A stretch of 45,074 nucleotides of DNA from Candidatus Nitrosopumilus sp. (GTDB lineage Archaea > Thermoproteota > Nitrososphaeria > Nitrososphaerales > Nitrosopumilaceae): NCBI GenBank assembly GCA_018263505.1, contig JAANXA010000004.1, positions 1-45,074 of the forward strand, read 5' to 3'. Of this stretch, positions 36,011 to 45,074 are shown one piece after another. Position numbers and translations under genes: made by a program. Each line of letters starts with the position of its first letter. Position 1 is the first letter of the stretch. The notes under the pieces are model-generated. The model did no database searches, was not told where the DNA came from, and saw only the letters and a list, made by a program, of their open reading frames with translations.

Positions 36011-36484
36011 TTACATTTGATTTGATTGCCATGCTTGATTGAATCTTTTAATAGCTTCTTGATATGCCATTATGGAATCTTCCCCTGATGTTTTGAGAAA
36101 TCTTTCCCATTGGTCGTTAAATTTTTTAACTGATTCAATATTTGTTTCTTTGAAAATACCTTCAATCATTTTTGTTTGTTGTTTAATGTATTCTGGTCCT
36201 ATCTCTTCCCATGTATTTTCCCAACTCGAATTCACTTTTTTTAATAATTCTGCATCTGATTCAATTGCTTTTTGACATGCATCATGATATGTCATCAAAG
36301 TTTCATTGGTTGCTTTTTGCCATTGTGCTAGTGATTCTTTCCATCCATTTAATGCAGAATTGTATTCTTTCCATGCTTTGTCAAATTCAGGTTTTTTTGA
36401 TGATTGTTTTGCTTGTTTTTTAGGCTTAGAAACTGTCTTTTTCACTGATTTTTTCTTTGCAGTATTTTTCTTTTTTACGGCCAT
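36011..36484 (-). CDS. phasin/PhaE-like Trp-rich helical protein with Lys-rich N-terminal tail
   Basis: MAVKKKNTAKKKSVKKTVSKPKKQAKQSSKKPEFDKAWKEYNSALNGWKESLAQWQKATNE...FNDQWERFLKTSGEDSIMAYQEAIKRFNQAWQ. Confidence 0.6.
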   Translation of the reverse strand: MAVKKKNTAKKKSVKKTVSKPKKQAKQSSKKPEFDKAWKEYNSALNGWKESLAQWQKATNETLMTYHDACQKAIESDAELLKKVNSSWENTWEEIGPEYIKQQTKMIEGIFKETNIESVKKFNDQWERFLKTSGEDSIMAYQEAIKRFNQAWQSNQM

Positions 36485-36537
36485 ATGTTATTTTGATAAT
36501 GGTATATGTTAAATCTTTTAGGTTCATTCAAAAAATT

Positions 36538-36702
36538 TCATTTTTTACTAAACTCGGATGCTTTGTTAAATTTTGGAAAATATTCTTTATCTTTATTTGA
36601 GAATAATTCTAAATGTTTTTGACAAAGATTTCGTGTTTCATGAAAACTTATTTTGACTGTTTCTTTAGCTTTTAACTTACATTCTGAAATACTACATTGC
36701 AA
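36538..36702 (-). CDS. candidate small Cys/His (C-x4-C...C-x2-H) protein, 54 aa
   Basis: Minus-strand frame from TTG: LQCSISECKLKAKETVKISFHETRNLCQKHLELFSNKDKEYFPKFNKASEFSKK*; below ORF track cutoff. Confidence 0.4.
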   Translation of the reverse strand: MQCSISECKLKAKETVKISFHETRNLCQKHLELFSNKDKEYFPKFNKASEFSKK

Positions 36703-36793
36703 TATGAAAAATAACCTCTATTTACTATTAAAATTTTGAAATTATGTAATTACCTTCTACTAGATTTTTATCATTGAACATTATTGATAAATT

Positions 36794-37003
36794 ATGAATG
36801 ATGATGAAAAAGGCAAACGATTTTTAGAATTAATAGATGAACAAAATAATCTTCAATGGAGTATAATTGCAAAATTATCTTCACTTGTAAATATGAAATG
36901 GAATTCAGATGAATTACAACAAGAATTAGAAACTTTAACTAAAAAACATTCTACGATTACAAAAGAACTTAACAGTCTTGATGAAAATAACAGTATTTTA
37001 TAA
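36794..37003 (+). CDS. small hypothetical protein (69 aa)
   Basis: ATG ORF with helical composition; no family recognised. Confidence 0.45.
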   Translation: MNDDEKGKRFLELIDEQNNLQWSIIAKLSSLVNMKWNSDELQQELETLTKKHSTITKELNSLDENNSIL

Positions 37004-37927
37004 TGCTGAGTCAACCATTAATGCAATAAATAATACCGCCAAATAAGGACTAGAAAATTTAAACAAAGTCCATGATGCTTTTTCTACAGGTTTGATAATT
37101 ACCCAAATTGATAATCCAATCATTAATGCTCCTGAGGCAATTGCAGTCCATAAATATACATCACTTACCATCTCATCACCACTTTCAGTTGTAATGAAAA
37201 ACGGGGCAATTGAAAATAACACCATTACTACAGTAGAACCCGCAATGGCTCTTGCTGATGTTTTTTCAGACTGAACTGCAGTTAACATCGGAACGTTGAC
37301 TTTGTTATAATCTTCTTTGAAATGTAATGTTAATGCCCAAATATGCATCGGAATCCATATGAATACTAATCCTGCCATTGCTAATCCCATAGTCCATAAA
37401 TCTGTCATTGTAACTGCTACCCATCCAATCATTGGAGGTGAACCGCCACATAATCCACCTAAAATAATATTTGTTCGTGAATTTCTTTTTAATCCATAAG
37501 AGTATACTAATACATTATTTGCTAATCCAAATGCAATAAATGCCGTTGCCCAAACCCCTTGTTCAATTGTAGTTGTTAAAGAAATACCTAATGCTAACAC
37601 TAATGAGATTCCAGCTAACACCAACCCAAAATTTCTAGCTTTTACAGCTGGAAAAATTCTCTTTGATGGTAAAGGCCTGCCTTTTGTTCTCTCCATGATG
37701 GCGTCAATATCTTTATCATGATAATTTGTTAAGGTATTAGCAGCTGCAGAACCTGCTGCAACTGAAAATAACATTAACAACCATGTTGCTGGAGAAATTT
37801 CAATATTGTAAATATTTGAAGCTGTTAATGCTGCACCAAATGCAGTAAATACTAACAAATACCAAATTTTTGGTTTAGTTAATTCATAATATACTGCAAC
37901 TCTTGATTCTGATTTTTGCTTTTGCAC
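36998..37927 (-). CDS. ctaB: protoheme IX farnesyltransferase (heme O synthase)
   Basis: YYELTKPKIWYLLVFTAFGAAL, NYHDKDIDAIMERTKGRPLPSKRI, IWIPMHIWALTLHFKEDYNKVNVPML. Confidence 0.93.
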   Translation of the reverse strand: MQKQKSESRVAVYYELTKPKIWYLLVFTAFGAALTASNIYNIEISPATWLLMLFSVAAGSAAANTLTNYHDKDIDAIMERTKGRPLPSKRIFPAVKARNFGLVLAGISLVLALGISLTTTIEQGVWATAFIAFGLANNVLVYSYGLKRNSRTNIILGGLCGGSPPMIGWVAVTMTDLWTMGLAMAGLVFIWIPMHIWALTLHFKEDYNKVNVPMLTAVQSEKTSARAIAGSTVVMVLFSIAPFFITTESGDEMVSDVYLWTAIASGALMIGLSIWVIIKPVEKASWTLFKFSSPYLAVLFIALMVDSAL

Positions 37928-37929
37928 TT

Positions 37930-38397
37930 TTAGTCATTACCTTTTGATGTCATATATGGCATTGCTTTTGTACGTGATTTCATTTCAATAAATGATTCTG
38001 AAGATTGAATTCCTTCAATCCTGCCAATATTCTCAGATACAAGTTTGTGCATTTGATCTAATGATTTTGAATACATTGTTACTAAAATGTCAAATCTACC
38101 TGTAACTTCTGCAACTTCTCTAACTCCTTCAATTTTGAAAAGTTCTTCAATAACATGATCTCTTTTTTTTGTATCCATATTAATTCCTGTTAGAGCTTTA
38201 ACATCATATCCTAATTCTGAATCGTTAACAACAATAGTAAAACGCTCAATTAATTTTCTTTTTACCAATCGTTTGATCCTTGAATAGACTACAGATGAAT
38301 TAACATTGATTTTTTTTGATAAACGTGGAACTGAAATTGAAGCATCATTTGATAATTCAGATAAAATCTGTAAATCTAAATCATCTACTTTTACCAT
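37930..38397 (-). CDS. Lrp/AsnC family transcriptional regulator
   Basis: VDDLDLQILSELSNDASISVPRLSKKINVNSSVVYSRIKRLVKRKLI; RAM-like VAEVTGRFDILVTMYSKSLDQMHKLV. Confidence 0.92.
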   Translation of the reverse strand: MVKVDDLDLQILSELSNDASISVPRLSKKINVNSSVVYSRIKRLVKRKLIERFTIVVNDSELGYDVKALTGINMDTKKRDHVIEELFKIEGVREVAEVTGRFDILVTMYSKSLDQMHKLVSENIGRIEGIQSSESFIEMKSRTKAMPYMTSKGND

Positions 38398-38467
38398 TTA
38401 AAACACCTGAATCGCTCTAATTTTTGGATCTTATAAAGTTATTATTGAAAAAATTTCAAAAAATCGT

Positions 38468-39544
38468 CTAAATTTTATCTTTTTTGTATAACATTTCTGC
38501 CAATAACACTGCACCTTTTGCAGAACCCATTTTCTTGTTATGGGAAAATAGCATGTACTTTAATCCATGATCAAACAATTCTTCATTTTCTACTCTTCCA
38601 ATTGTAGTAGTCATTCCATCTCCAACTGTTCTTTCCATTCTTGGTTGTGGTCTTGTAGGATCTTCATGAAATGCATAGTAGTCTTTTGGAGCTGATGGTA
38701 ACCCTGTGACTGAAATTTCTTTGTTAGTTTGATTGTAAGTTTCCTTTGCTTTTTGTGGATCAATTTCTTCAGTTGTTTCTACAAATACTGATTCAGTATG
38801 ACCATCTATTACTGGAACTCTAGTACACGTGCAACTAATTTTTATGTCTGCATCCTCAATTTTTCCGTCTTTTAATTTTCCTAAGATTTTTTTTGTCTCT
38901 AATCTTACTTTTCCTTCTTCTTTTGGAATGTATGGAATAATGTTATCTGTAATTCCCATTGCAGAAACTCCTGATTTTCCTCCTCCTGAAATAGCCTGCA
39001 TTGAAGTCATCATAACTTTTTTTGCACCATATTTTTCTAATAGTGGTTTTAATGTAATTGCTAAACCTGTTGTTGTACAATTAGGAAGTGGTGCCACCCA
39101 TCCTTTCCAATTTCTATTCTTTTTTTGCACTTCTAATAATTCTGTTTGTTCATCATTAATTCCTGGAATAAGTATTGGAACATCATCTTCATATCTATAT
39201 GCTGAACTTGTAGAAATCACTGGAATTTCAGCTGCCATTTTAGTTTCAATGTCTCTTGCAGCTACTGATTCTACTGCTGAAAATACTAAGTCTAATTGTG
39301 ATGTATCTAATTCATCTATACTTTTCACTGTCATTGTTTTGATGTATTCTGGAATTTCTCCACCTACATCCCAAGCAACAATTCCATTAGCGTCTTTAAT
39401 TGCATCTAGATAATTTTTACCTGCAGAACGCTCAGATGCTGCTATTTGGGTTACCTCAAACCATGGGTGATTTTCTAAAGATTGAACAAATTCTTGTCCT
39501 ACAGCACCTGTCACTCCTATAATTGCCACTTTTTTCTTATCCAT
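38468..39544 (-). CDS. asd: aspartate-semialdehyde dehydrogenase
   Basis: KKVAIIGVTGAVGQEFVQSLENHPWFEV, PLPNCTTTGLAITLKPLLEKYG, TCTRVPVIDGHTESVFV. Confidence 0.95.
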   Translation of the reverse strand: MDKKKVAIIGVTGAVGQEFVQSLENHPWFEVTQIAASERSAGKNYLDAIKDANGIVAWDVGGEIPEYIKTMTVKSIDELDTSQLDLVFSAVESVAARDIETKMAAEIPVISTSSAYRYEDDVPILIPGINDEQTELLEVQKKNRNWKGWVAPLPNCTTTGLAITLKPLLEKYGAKKVMMTSMQAISGGGKSGVSAMGITDNIIPYIPKEEGKVRLETKKILGKLKDGKIEDADIKISCTCTRVPVIDGHTESVFVETTEEIDPQKAKETYNQTNKEISVTGLPSAPKDYYAFHEDPTRPQPRMERTVGDGMTTTIGRVENEELFDHGLKYMLFSHNKKMGSAKGAVLLAEMLYKKDKI

Positions 39545-39652
39545 ATTTTGAATGTTGATTCATCAATTAATAATCGTTTTCTGAATTACCACAACATACT
39601 AAATCCACCAATTCTATTTGGAACTGTGAAAATAAGAACAAAAAGCGCAATT

Positions 39653-40705
39653 ATGAAACATAATCCTGTTATTCATGGTGGAAAATTCTCCATTTCTGAT
39701 TTAGATCCTGAAATTATCGATTTTAGTTCCAATGTTGGCCCATTGGGAATCCCCCCACCTGTCAAACAAATTCTAAAAAAAATCCTTGATAAAATGAGTC
39801 TTTATCCGGATTTAGATTCAACTTCTCTAAGATCAGATCTCAAAAAATATGTTGGATTCCCAGAATCAAATTTGATTGTTGGAAATGGTGCTATTGAAAT
39901 AATCTATAATTTTTGTAATGCATTTCTTGCTAAAAAGAAAATTTTAATTCCTGCTCCAACATTTAGTGAATATGAATCTGCATCAAAACTTGTAGATTGT
40001 AAAATTGAATTTTTTAAAACTATGAATTTATCTGAAAATCTAGATTTATTCATTTCTAAAATTCCAACTAATGGCTGTGTGTTTATTTGTAATCCAAATA
40101 ACCCAACTGGAAATATTTTATCAAAAAAACAACTAAAACAAATTATTTTAACTGCTAAGAAGAAATCTTGTTTTGTTTTTGTCGATGAATGTTTCATTGA
40201 ATTAGTTCCAAAATCAAATGAATCTGTATTACCTTTGATTAAAAAATTTGACAATCTTTTTGTGTTAAGATCATTGACAAAATCCTTTGGTTTAGCTGGA
40301 GTTAGAATTGGATATGGAGTTGGCTCAAAACAAATGATTAAGATTTTACAAAAAATAAAAATTCCATGGAGTGTAAATGTATTAGCTCAAGAAGCTGGAA
40401 TTCTTGCAATAAAAAATAAATCTCATTTAAAAAAATCAAAATTGATTATACAAAAAGAATATCTTTTTCTAAAAAACAGTATCAACAATATTAAAGGATT
40501 TGAATGTCATGAATCTTCAACTAATTTTATTTTAATTAAAACAAAACAAAATTCTACAAAAATTCAAAAACAATTACTGAAACATAAAATTTTGATACGA
40601 GATTGTAGAAATTTTCATGGATTAAATAATAATTACATTCGAATTGCAATTAAATCTCATAAGGACAATCTAAAATTAGTTAAGGCCATGGAAATAATAT
40701 CATGA
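39653..40705 (+). CDS. PLP-dependent aminotransferase-fold enzyme, probable L-threonine-O-3-phosphate decarboxylase (CobD) or HisC-like
   Basis: MKHNPVIHGGKF...IIDFSSNVGPLGIPP...CNPNNPTGN...FVDECFIELV...RSLTKSFGLAGVRIGYG; start of a cobalamin gene run. ORF track start 39482 lies antisense to asd and is trimmed. Confidence 0.8.
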   Translation: MKHNPVIHGGKFSISDLDPEIIDFSSNVGPLGIPPPVKQILKKILDKMSLYPDLDSTSLRSDLKKYVGFPESNLIVGNGAIEIIYNFCNAFLAKKKILIPAPTFSEYESASKLVDCKIEFFKTMNLSENLDLFISKIPTNGCVFICNPNNPTGNILSKKQLKQIILTAKKKSCFVFVDECFIELVPKSNESVLPLIKKFDNLFVLRSLTKSFGLAGVRIGYGVGSKQMIKILQKIKIPWSVNVLAQEAGILAIKNKSHLKKSKLIIQKEYLFLKNSINNIKGFECHESSTNFILIKTKQNSTKIQKQLLKHKILIRDCRNFHGLNNNYIRIAIKSHKDNLKLVKAMEIIS

Positions 40706-41541
40706 ATTCAATAATGATTCAGGGCACTGCTTCAGGTGTTGGAAAAACCACTATTGTTGCAGCATTATGTAGAATTTTCTCTGATAAGGGTTATCGTGTG
40801 GCTCCTTTCAAATCCCAAAATATGTCCAATTTTGCATACACATCTTCAAATTTTGAAATTTCTCGTGCACAAGCAATTCAAGCAGTTGCTGCTAGGTGTA
40901 AAATTGAGCCTGATCTTAATCCAATTATGCTTAAACCCTTGGGAAATTACTATAGTGCAATTTTCTTAAATGGAAAATATTTCAAAAAAATGTATGCAAA
41001 AGATTACTATTCAAAATTTGTAAAAACAAAAGGTATCAAAATTGCAACTGATTCTTTATCTCGTCTAAAGAAAAATTATGATTTAATAATTTTAGAAGGT
41101 GCAGGCTCTCCAGCTGAAATAAATCTACAGAAATTCGATATTGCAAATATGAAAATTGCTCAAAAAGCAAATGCTTCTGTATTGTTGGTATCTGATATTG
41201 ACAAAGGTGGTTCTTTTGCTAGTCTTGTTGGAACAATGTCTTTAATTGAAAAAAAATATCAAAAATTTGTAAAAGGATTTGTTTTGAATAAATTTAGAGG
41301 AGATGTTGATGTGTTAAAACCAGGATTAAGAAAAATTAAACAAATTACAGGAATTCCAATTTTAGGAACAATTCCTATGATTGAAACAAATTTACCTGAA
41401 GAAGATTCATTGAATGTAAAACCAAAAGAATTTTCATGGTCAAAAAATAATATTTCTAAAATTGACAAGGATATTGATAAGTTAGCAATTACTGTAAAAA
41501 ATAATCTGAATATTAAAACTATTGAGAAGATGATAAAATGA
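40702..41541 (+). CDS. cobyric acid synthase-like protein, synthetase domain only
   Basis: MNSIMIQGTASGVGKTTIVAALCRIFSDKGYRVAPFKSQNMSNFAY...ILEGAGSPAEINL...SDIDKGGSFASLVGT; ends at 279 aa before the GATase domain. Confidence 0.9.
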   Translation: MNSIMIQGTASGVGKTTIVAALCRIFSDKGYRVAPFKSQNMSNFAYTSSNFEISRAQAIQAVAARCKIEPDLNPIMLKPLGNYYSAIFLNGKYFKKMYAKDYYSKFVKTKGIKIATDSLSRLKKNYDLIILEGAGSPAEINLQKFDIANMKIAQKANASVLLVSDIDKGGSFASLVGTMSLIEKKYQKFVKGFVLNKFRGDVDVLKPGLRKIKQITGIPILGTIPMIETNLPEEDSLNVKPKEFSWSKNNISKIDKDIDKLAITVKNNLNIKTIEKMIK

Positions 41542-42509
41542 TTTTAGAATCTATTATAATTATTGGATTTGCAATGTGTTTAGATTTAATTTTTGGTGAT
41601 CCTAAGAATCGTTATCACCCAACTGCATGGATTGGAAATATGATTTCTGAAATAACTCCTTTGACAAAAAATACTAATCCCAGGATTGAAAAACTATTGG
41701 GTATTTTCATTATTTTAATCCCTTCAATTATTGTAATTGGATTACTCTTAGTTTTGGATTTAGGAATTTCATTAATTTCAACTGATTGGATTACTCTAAT
41801 TGTTTCTATTTTCGTAGGAATTATTTTGTTTAAAACTACCATTGCTATTAGAGGCATGGAACGATACGCTCTTGCTGTTGTGGATTCTTTAGAGAATGAT
41901 AATTTGGACTCTGCACGTGTAAATTTATCTATGATTGTAAAAAGAAATACCAAAAATTTGGATAAAAATCATGTAATTTCAGGTGTACTTGAGAGTATTA
42001 GTGAAAATACTGTTGATGGTGTAACTGGACCATTGTTTTATTATGCATTTTTTGGTATTATTGGTGCATTTGTGTATAGGGTAGTAAATACTGCAGATTC
42101 AATGATTGGTTACAAAACAAAACTTTTTAAAAATATTGGTTGGTTTGCAGCAACGTGTGATACCATTCTAAATTATATTCCATCTAGATTAACTGGATTA
42201 ATTATGATACTTTCAGCTGCTATTTTACGAAATAATTGGAAAGAATCATACAAGATAATGTTACGTGATGGCAAAAAAACAGAAAGTCCTAATGCTGGTT
42301 ATCCAATGGCAGCTCTTGCAGGAGCTCTTGAAACAAAATTTGAAAAATTAGATCACTATAGCTTAGGAAATATTGAAACTACATTGACAAAAAAACATGT
42401 TTTGTCTGCAATTACAATAATGAAATTAACTTCGGTTCTTTTCTTTGGAATGATCACAATTCCAATAATTATTACTTTATCATTACTTGGATGGTGGATT
42501 CATGCTTAG
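41538..42509 (+). CDS. cbiB: adenosylcobinamide-phosphate synthase CbiB
   Basis: DLIFGDPKNRYHPTAWIGNMI...SENTVDGVTGPLFYYAFFG...NTADSMIGYK...ESPNAGYPMAALAGAL. Confidence 0.95.
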   Translation: MILESIIIIGFAMCLDLIFGDPKNRYHPTAWIGNMISEITPLTKNTNPRIEKLLGIFIILIPSIIVIGLLLVLDLGISLISTDWITLIVSIFVGIILFKTTIAIRGMERYALAVVDSLENDNLDSARVNLSMIVKRNTKNLDKNHVISGVLESISENTVDGVTGPLFYYAFFGIIGAFVYRVVNTADSMIGYKTKLFKNIGWFAATCDTILNYIPSRLTGLIMILSAAILRNNWKESYKIMLRDGKKTESPNAGYPMAALAGALETKFEKLDHYSLGNIETTLTKKHVLSAITIMKLTSVLFFGMITIPIIITLSLLGWWIHA

Positions 42510-43227
42510 AGAAATTGGCTCTGTTTTTTCATTTCTAACAATATTTCCTTCATCCAATACAACTTTGGAAAATATTGCAAAATACATGTATGTTTTTCCT
42601 GTTGTGGGAATTGTTATTGGACTTTTGATTGGTTCGTTTGGTTTCGGATTATCTTTCTTTTTAGATCCTTTGTTGGTTAGTTTGTTAGTTGTGGCATCTA
42701 TTGCAATAGTTACTGGAATTCATCACGCAGATGGTTTGGCCGATTTTGCTGATGGATTGATGGTAAAAGGAAGTCACGAGAAAAAAATCAAAGCAATGAA
42801 AGATCTTTCTACTGGTTCAGCTGGAATTGTAGCAATCGTTCTATATTTGATTGGTCTGATAGTGACTATTTCTCTTACAAATGGATTTGATTTGTTTAAA
42901 GCAATTTTGATTAGTGAAATTTTAGCCAAGTTTTCAATGGTGCTTATGGCAAGTTTGGGAAATTCTGCATCTTTAGGCTCAAATTCTCCTTTTGTAAAAA
43001 TTATGAAGGATAAGAAAAAACTCTCAGCAGCATTCATCATTATGTTAATTCCAGTCATAGTCATTGGGGAGTCTGTGGGTTTGGTTATGTTGGGTGTAGC
43101 TGTCACTTTAACAATATTTCTTCTTGCAGTATCTACTCGAAGTTTTGGTGGAATCACTGGTGATGTTCTTGGTGCTACAAATGAATTTACTAGATTAGCT
43201 TCACTAATGGTATTTGTTTCAATATGA
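42503..43227 (+). CDS. cobS: adenosylcobinamide-GDP ribazoletransferase
   Basis: GIHHADGLADFADGLMVKGSHEKKIKAMKDLSTGSAGIVA; ORF track start 42487, internal ATG 42503-42505 region. Confidence 0.92.
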
Positions 43228-43808
43228 TTGGACTTGTTATGGCTGGAGGGAAAGGCACTAGAATGAATTTAGATGATGAAAAATTATTACTTGTACATAA
43301 AAAACCAATTATCCTCCAGGTAGTTGAATCTCTAAAAAACTCCAAATGTTTTTCAAAAATTCTTGCAATAACTAGTCCAAATTCTCCAAATACAAAAAAA
43401 TTCTTACAAGAAAAAAATGTTGATATTTTTAATTCATCTGGAATTGGATTTGTTGAAGATCTTAATTCTGTTCTTAAAATTATCGATGATGATGTATTCG
43501 TTACTTCTGGAGATCTCCCCTTATTGAATAAAAAAATAATCCAAAAAATTGTCAATCAATATAATCCACAAAAAATTTGGACTAGTGTTCTTGTTACTGA
43601 CAAGTTTCTTATTTCTCTCGGACTCGAATCTAATTATTTTATAAATTTTGAAAATCAAAAATGTCACTACTCTGGAATTTCTTTAATAAATTCTAAAAAA
43701 ATTACATCACTTGATAAACTAGATGAAAATTATGTTGTAATTGATGATAAGCGAGTCGCTTTTAATCTAAACACAAAAAATGATTATAATTTACTCAGCA
43801 CTACCTGA
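43224..43808 (+). CDS. cobY: adenosylcobinamide-phosphate guanylyltransferase (archaeal CobY type)
   Basis: MIGLVMAGGKGTRMNLDDEKLLLVHKKPIILQVVESL; follows cobS. Confidence 0.88.
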   Translation: MIGLVMAGGKGTRMNLDDEKLLLVHKKPIILQVVESLKNSKCFSKILAITSPNSPNTKKFLQEKNVDIFNSSGIGFVEDLNSVLKIIDDDVFVTSGDLPLLNKKIIQKIVNQYNPQKIWTSVLVTDKFLISLGLESNYFINFENQKCHYSGISLINSKKITSLDKLDENYVVIDDKRVAFNLNTKNDYNLLSTT

Positions 43809-43988
43809 AATTTTACCGTTGATTTTTGCTTTAGATCCTGTTGCTTCTACTAGAGTATTGCCACAAGAATTACATGAAATTTGTGTTGATGCATGAGAAT
43901 AAACTATTTGCAATTCACCACATTCATCACAATTAACTTTCTGAAACTTGCTAGATGGTTTTGGAATCTCAATATGGTCTTTCTTCAT
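43791..43988 (-). CDS. rps27e: 30S ribosomal protein S27e
   Basis: FQKVNCDECGELQIVYSHASTQISCNSCGNTLVEATGSKAKI. Confidence 0.93.
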   Translation of the reverse strand: MKKDHIEIPKPSSKFQKVNCDECGELQIVYSHASTQISCNSCGNTLVEATGSKAKINGKISGSAE

Positions 43989-44266
43989 GCTGCTACCAAC
44001 TCAAACTTTTTAATTCTAACACCTTTTTTATTGTATTTCTTTTTACACACAGTACATGTCATAAGTGGAGTAACTTTCTTTGTAACTTTGGCTGGTTTTG
44101 CTAATTTAGGGAATTTTTGTCCACCATACCCTTTTTTACGTTCAGCATGTCTACGTTCACCTCTTGCAGAACCTCGTCTTTTACCAGCTTTGTAAATGGA
44201 GACCTTTTGTTCAGTATGTGTTTTACATTTTGCACAATACTTTCTGATCACCTTTGGTATGTTCAT
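43985..44266 (-). CDS. rpl44e: 50S ribosomal protein L44e
   Basis: MNIPKVIRKYCAKCKTHTEQKVSIYKAGKRRGSARGERRHAERKKGYGGQKFPKLAKPAKVTKKVTPLMTCTVCKKKYNKKG. Confidence 0.95.
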   Translation of the reverse strand: MNIPKVIRKYCAKCKTHTEQKVSIYKAGKRRGSARGERRHAERKKGYGGQKFPKLAKPAKVTKKVTPLMTCTVCKKKYNKKGVRIKKFELVAA

Positions 44267-44336
44267 ATCAACAAAACCTCCTCACCCGTAATTTAAGCAT
44301 TGAATCTATAATAGGCATAAAATCCAATCAAAAGGC

Positions 44337-45074
44337 GTGACATCTAATCTATCTACTTCAATTTACTCTTTGAATTCTGTAGCTATGGGCGATAAAAAAG
44401 CCGATTTGATCTTCAAAAATTGTAATTTGTTATCTGTCTACACTAGAGAAATAATTCCAAAAATACAGATTGCAATTATTGGTGATAGAATTGCTTATGT
44501 TGGTCCAGATGCATCACATTCAGTTGGCTCAAAAACTAAAGTAATTGATGTAAAAAACAAATATGTTAGTCCCGGTTTTGCAGATCCCCATTTACACATT
44601 GATCAATTTGTACTCCCTTCTGAATTTGCAAAAAAAGCACTTCTTTGTGGAGTGACATCTCTTTTCTCAGATCCGATTGATGTAGTAAGTGTAGGAGGTT
44701 ACAAAGGTTTTCAAGAATTTCTCAAACTTGGAGAAAATTTACCTATTAGAATTTTTCAAGTTGTACCTGGAGGTCTCCCAGTTGATGCAAAATTTAGTAA
44801 TAGTAAATCTCTAACTCTAGCACAAGAAAAATCAGCTGTTAAAAATTCACATGTACTTGGTTTAGGTGAAGTTTTTTCTTGGACAAAAGTTACTTTACGT
44901 GAACCTAAAACAATGAAATCTCTTTCTGCAATGTTAGAATGTGATTGTATAATCAATGGACATACTGCAGGTGCTAGTGAAAAAAAACTTAATGCTTATG
45001 TTTCATCTGGAGTACTTTCATGTCATGAACCAATTAATTTTGATCAAGTCTTAGAACGATTACGTCTAGGAATG
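44337..45074 (+). CDS. adenine deaminase-like amidohydrolase, truncated by window end
   Basis: From GTG 44337 (or ATG 44385): ADLIFKNCNLLSVYTREIIPKIQIAIIGDRIAYVGPDASH...YVSPGFADPHLHIDQ...CGVTSLFSDPIDVVSVGG; open to the last base. Confidence 0.85.
   Translation, partial: MTSNLSTSIYSLNSVAMGDKKADLIFKNCNLLSVYTREIIPKIQIAIIGDRIAYVGPDASHSVGSKTKVIDVKNKYVSPGFADPHLHIDQFVLPSEFAKKALLCGVTSLFSDPIDVVSVGGYKGFQEFLKLGENLPIRIFQVVPGGLPVDAKFSNSKSLTLAQEKSAVKNSHVLGLGEVFSWTKVTLREPKTMKSLSAMLECDCIINGHTAGASEKKLNAYVSSGVLSCHEPINFDQVLERLRLGM

Noticed and set aside
38829-39413. 194-aa plus-strand ORF antisense to asd
   Set aside because: asd on the minus strand is well supported; the antisense translation is hydrophobic with no recognisable family.
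41470-41541. Frameshift explanation for short CobQ-like protein
   Set aside because: The next gene cbiB starts overlapping the stop codon and is intact, so no GATase remnant can be hidden downstream.

Overview
AT-rich archaeal chromosomal window. Gene content (riboflavin arfA/ribB/ribH cluster, Nep1, RNase P subunit 4, S19e, PDCD5, TFE, Trm56, NAC, cobalamin cluster with cobY, S27e/L44e, repeated PxWIKNNAGWW-type C-terminal domains) points to an ammonia-oxidizing thaumarchaeon of the Nitrosopumilus type. Most of the window is ordinary housekeeping sequence with very short intergenic gaps, one tRNA-Gly(TCC), and no rRNA, transposon or CRISPR. The items most worth a second look are: (1) a winged-helix + ATP-cone + NrdD-like protein that looks catalytically degenerate, directly upstream of a B12-dependent ribonucleotide reductase, with GATCAT motifs in both promoters, i.e. 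a candidate archaeal analogue of NrdR; (2) an array of nine TTTGAAC-type motifs phased every 20-21 bp (two helical turns) in front of an HTH/coiled-coil protein and a coupled partner, i.e. a candidate centromere-like or autoregulatory nucleoprotein system; (3) an amidohydrolase inside the archaeal-type riboflavin operon, a candidate for a missing pathway step; (4) a cobyric acid synthase that ends before the glutamine amidotransferase domain, in an ammonia-oxidizer-like genome; (5) a DUF3892-like / coiled-coil / DUF5679-like protein with recently duplicated 162-bp and 108-bp repeats; (6) a RuvC/RNase H-fold-like gene whose 5' end appears to lack any canonical start codon. No searches could be run; all family assignments are by motif recognition.
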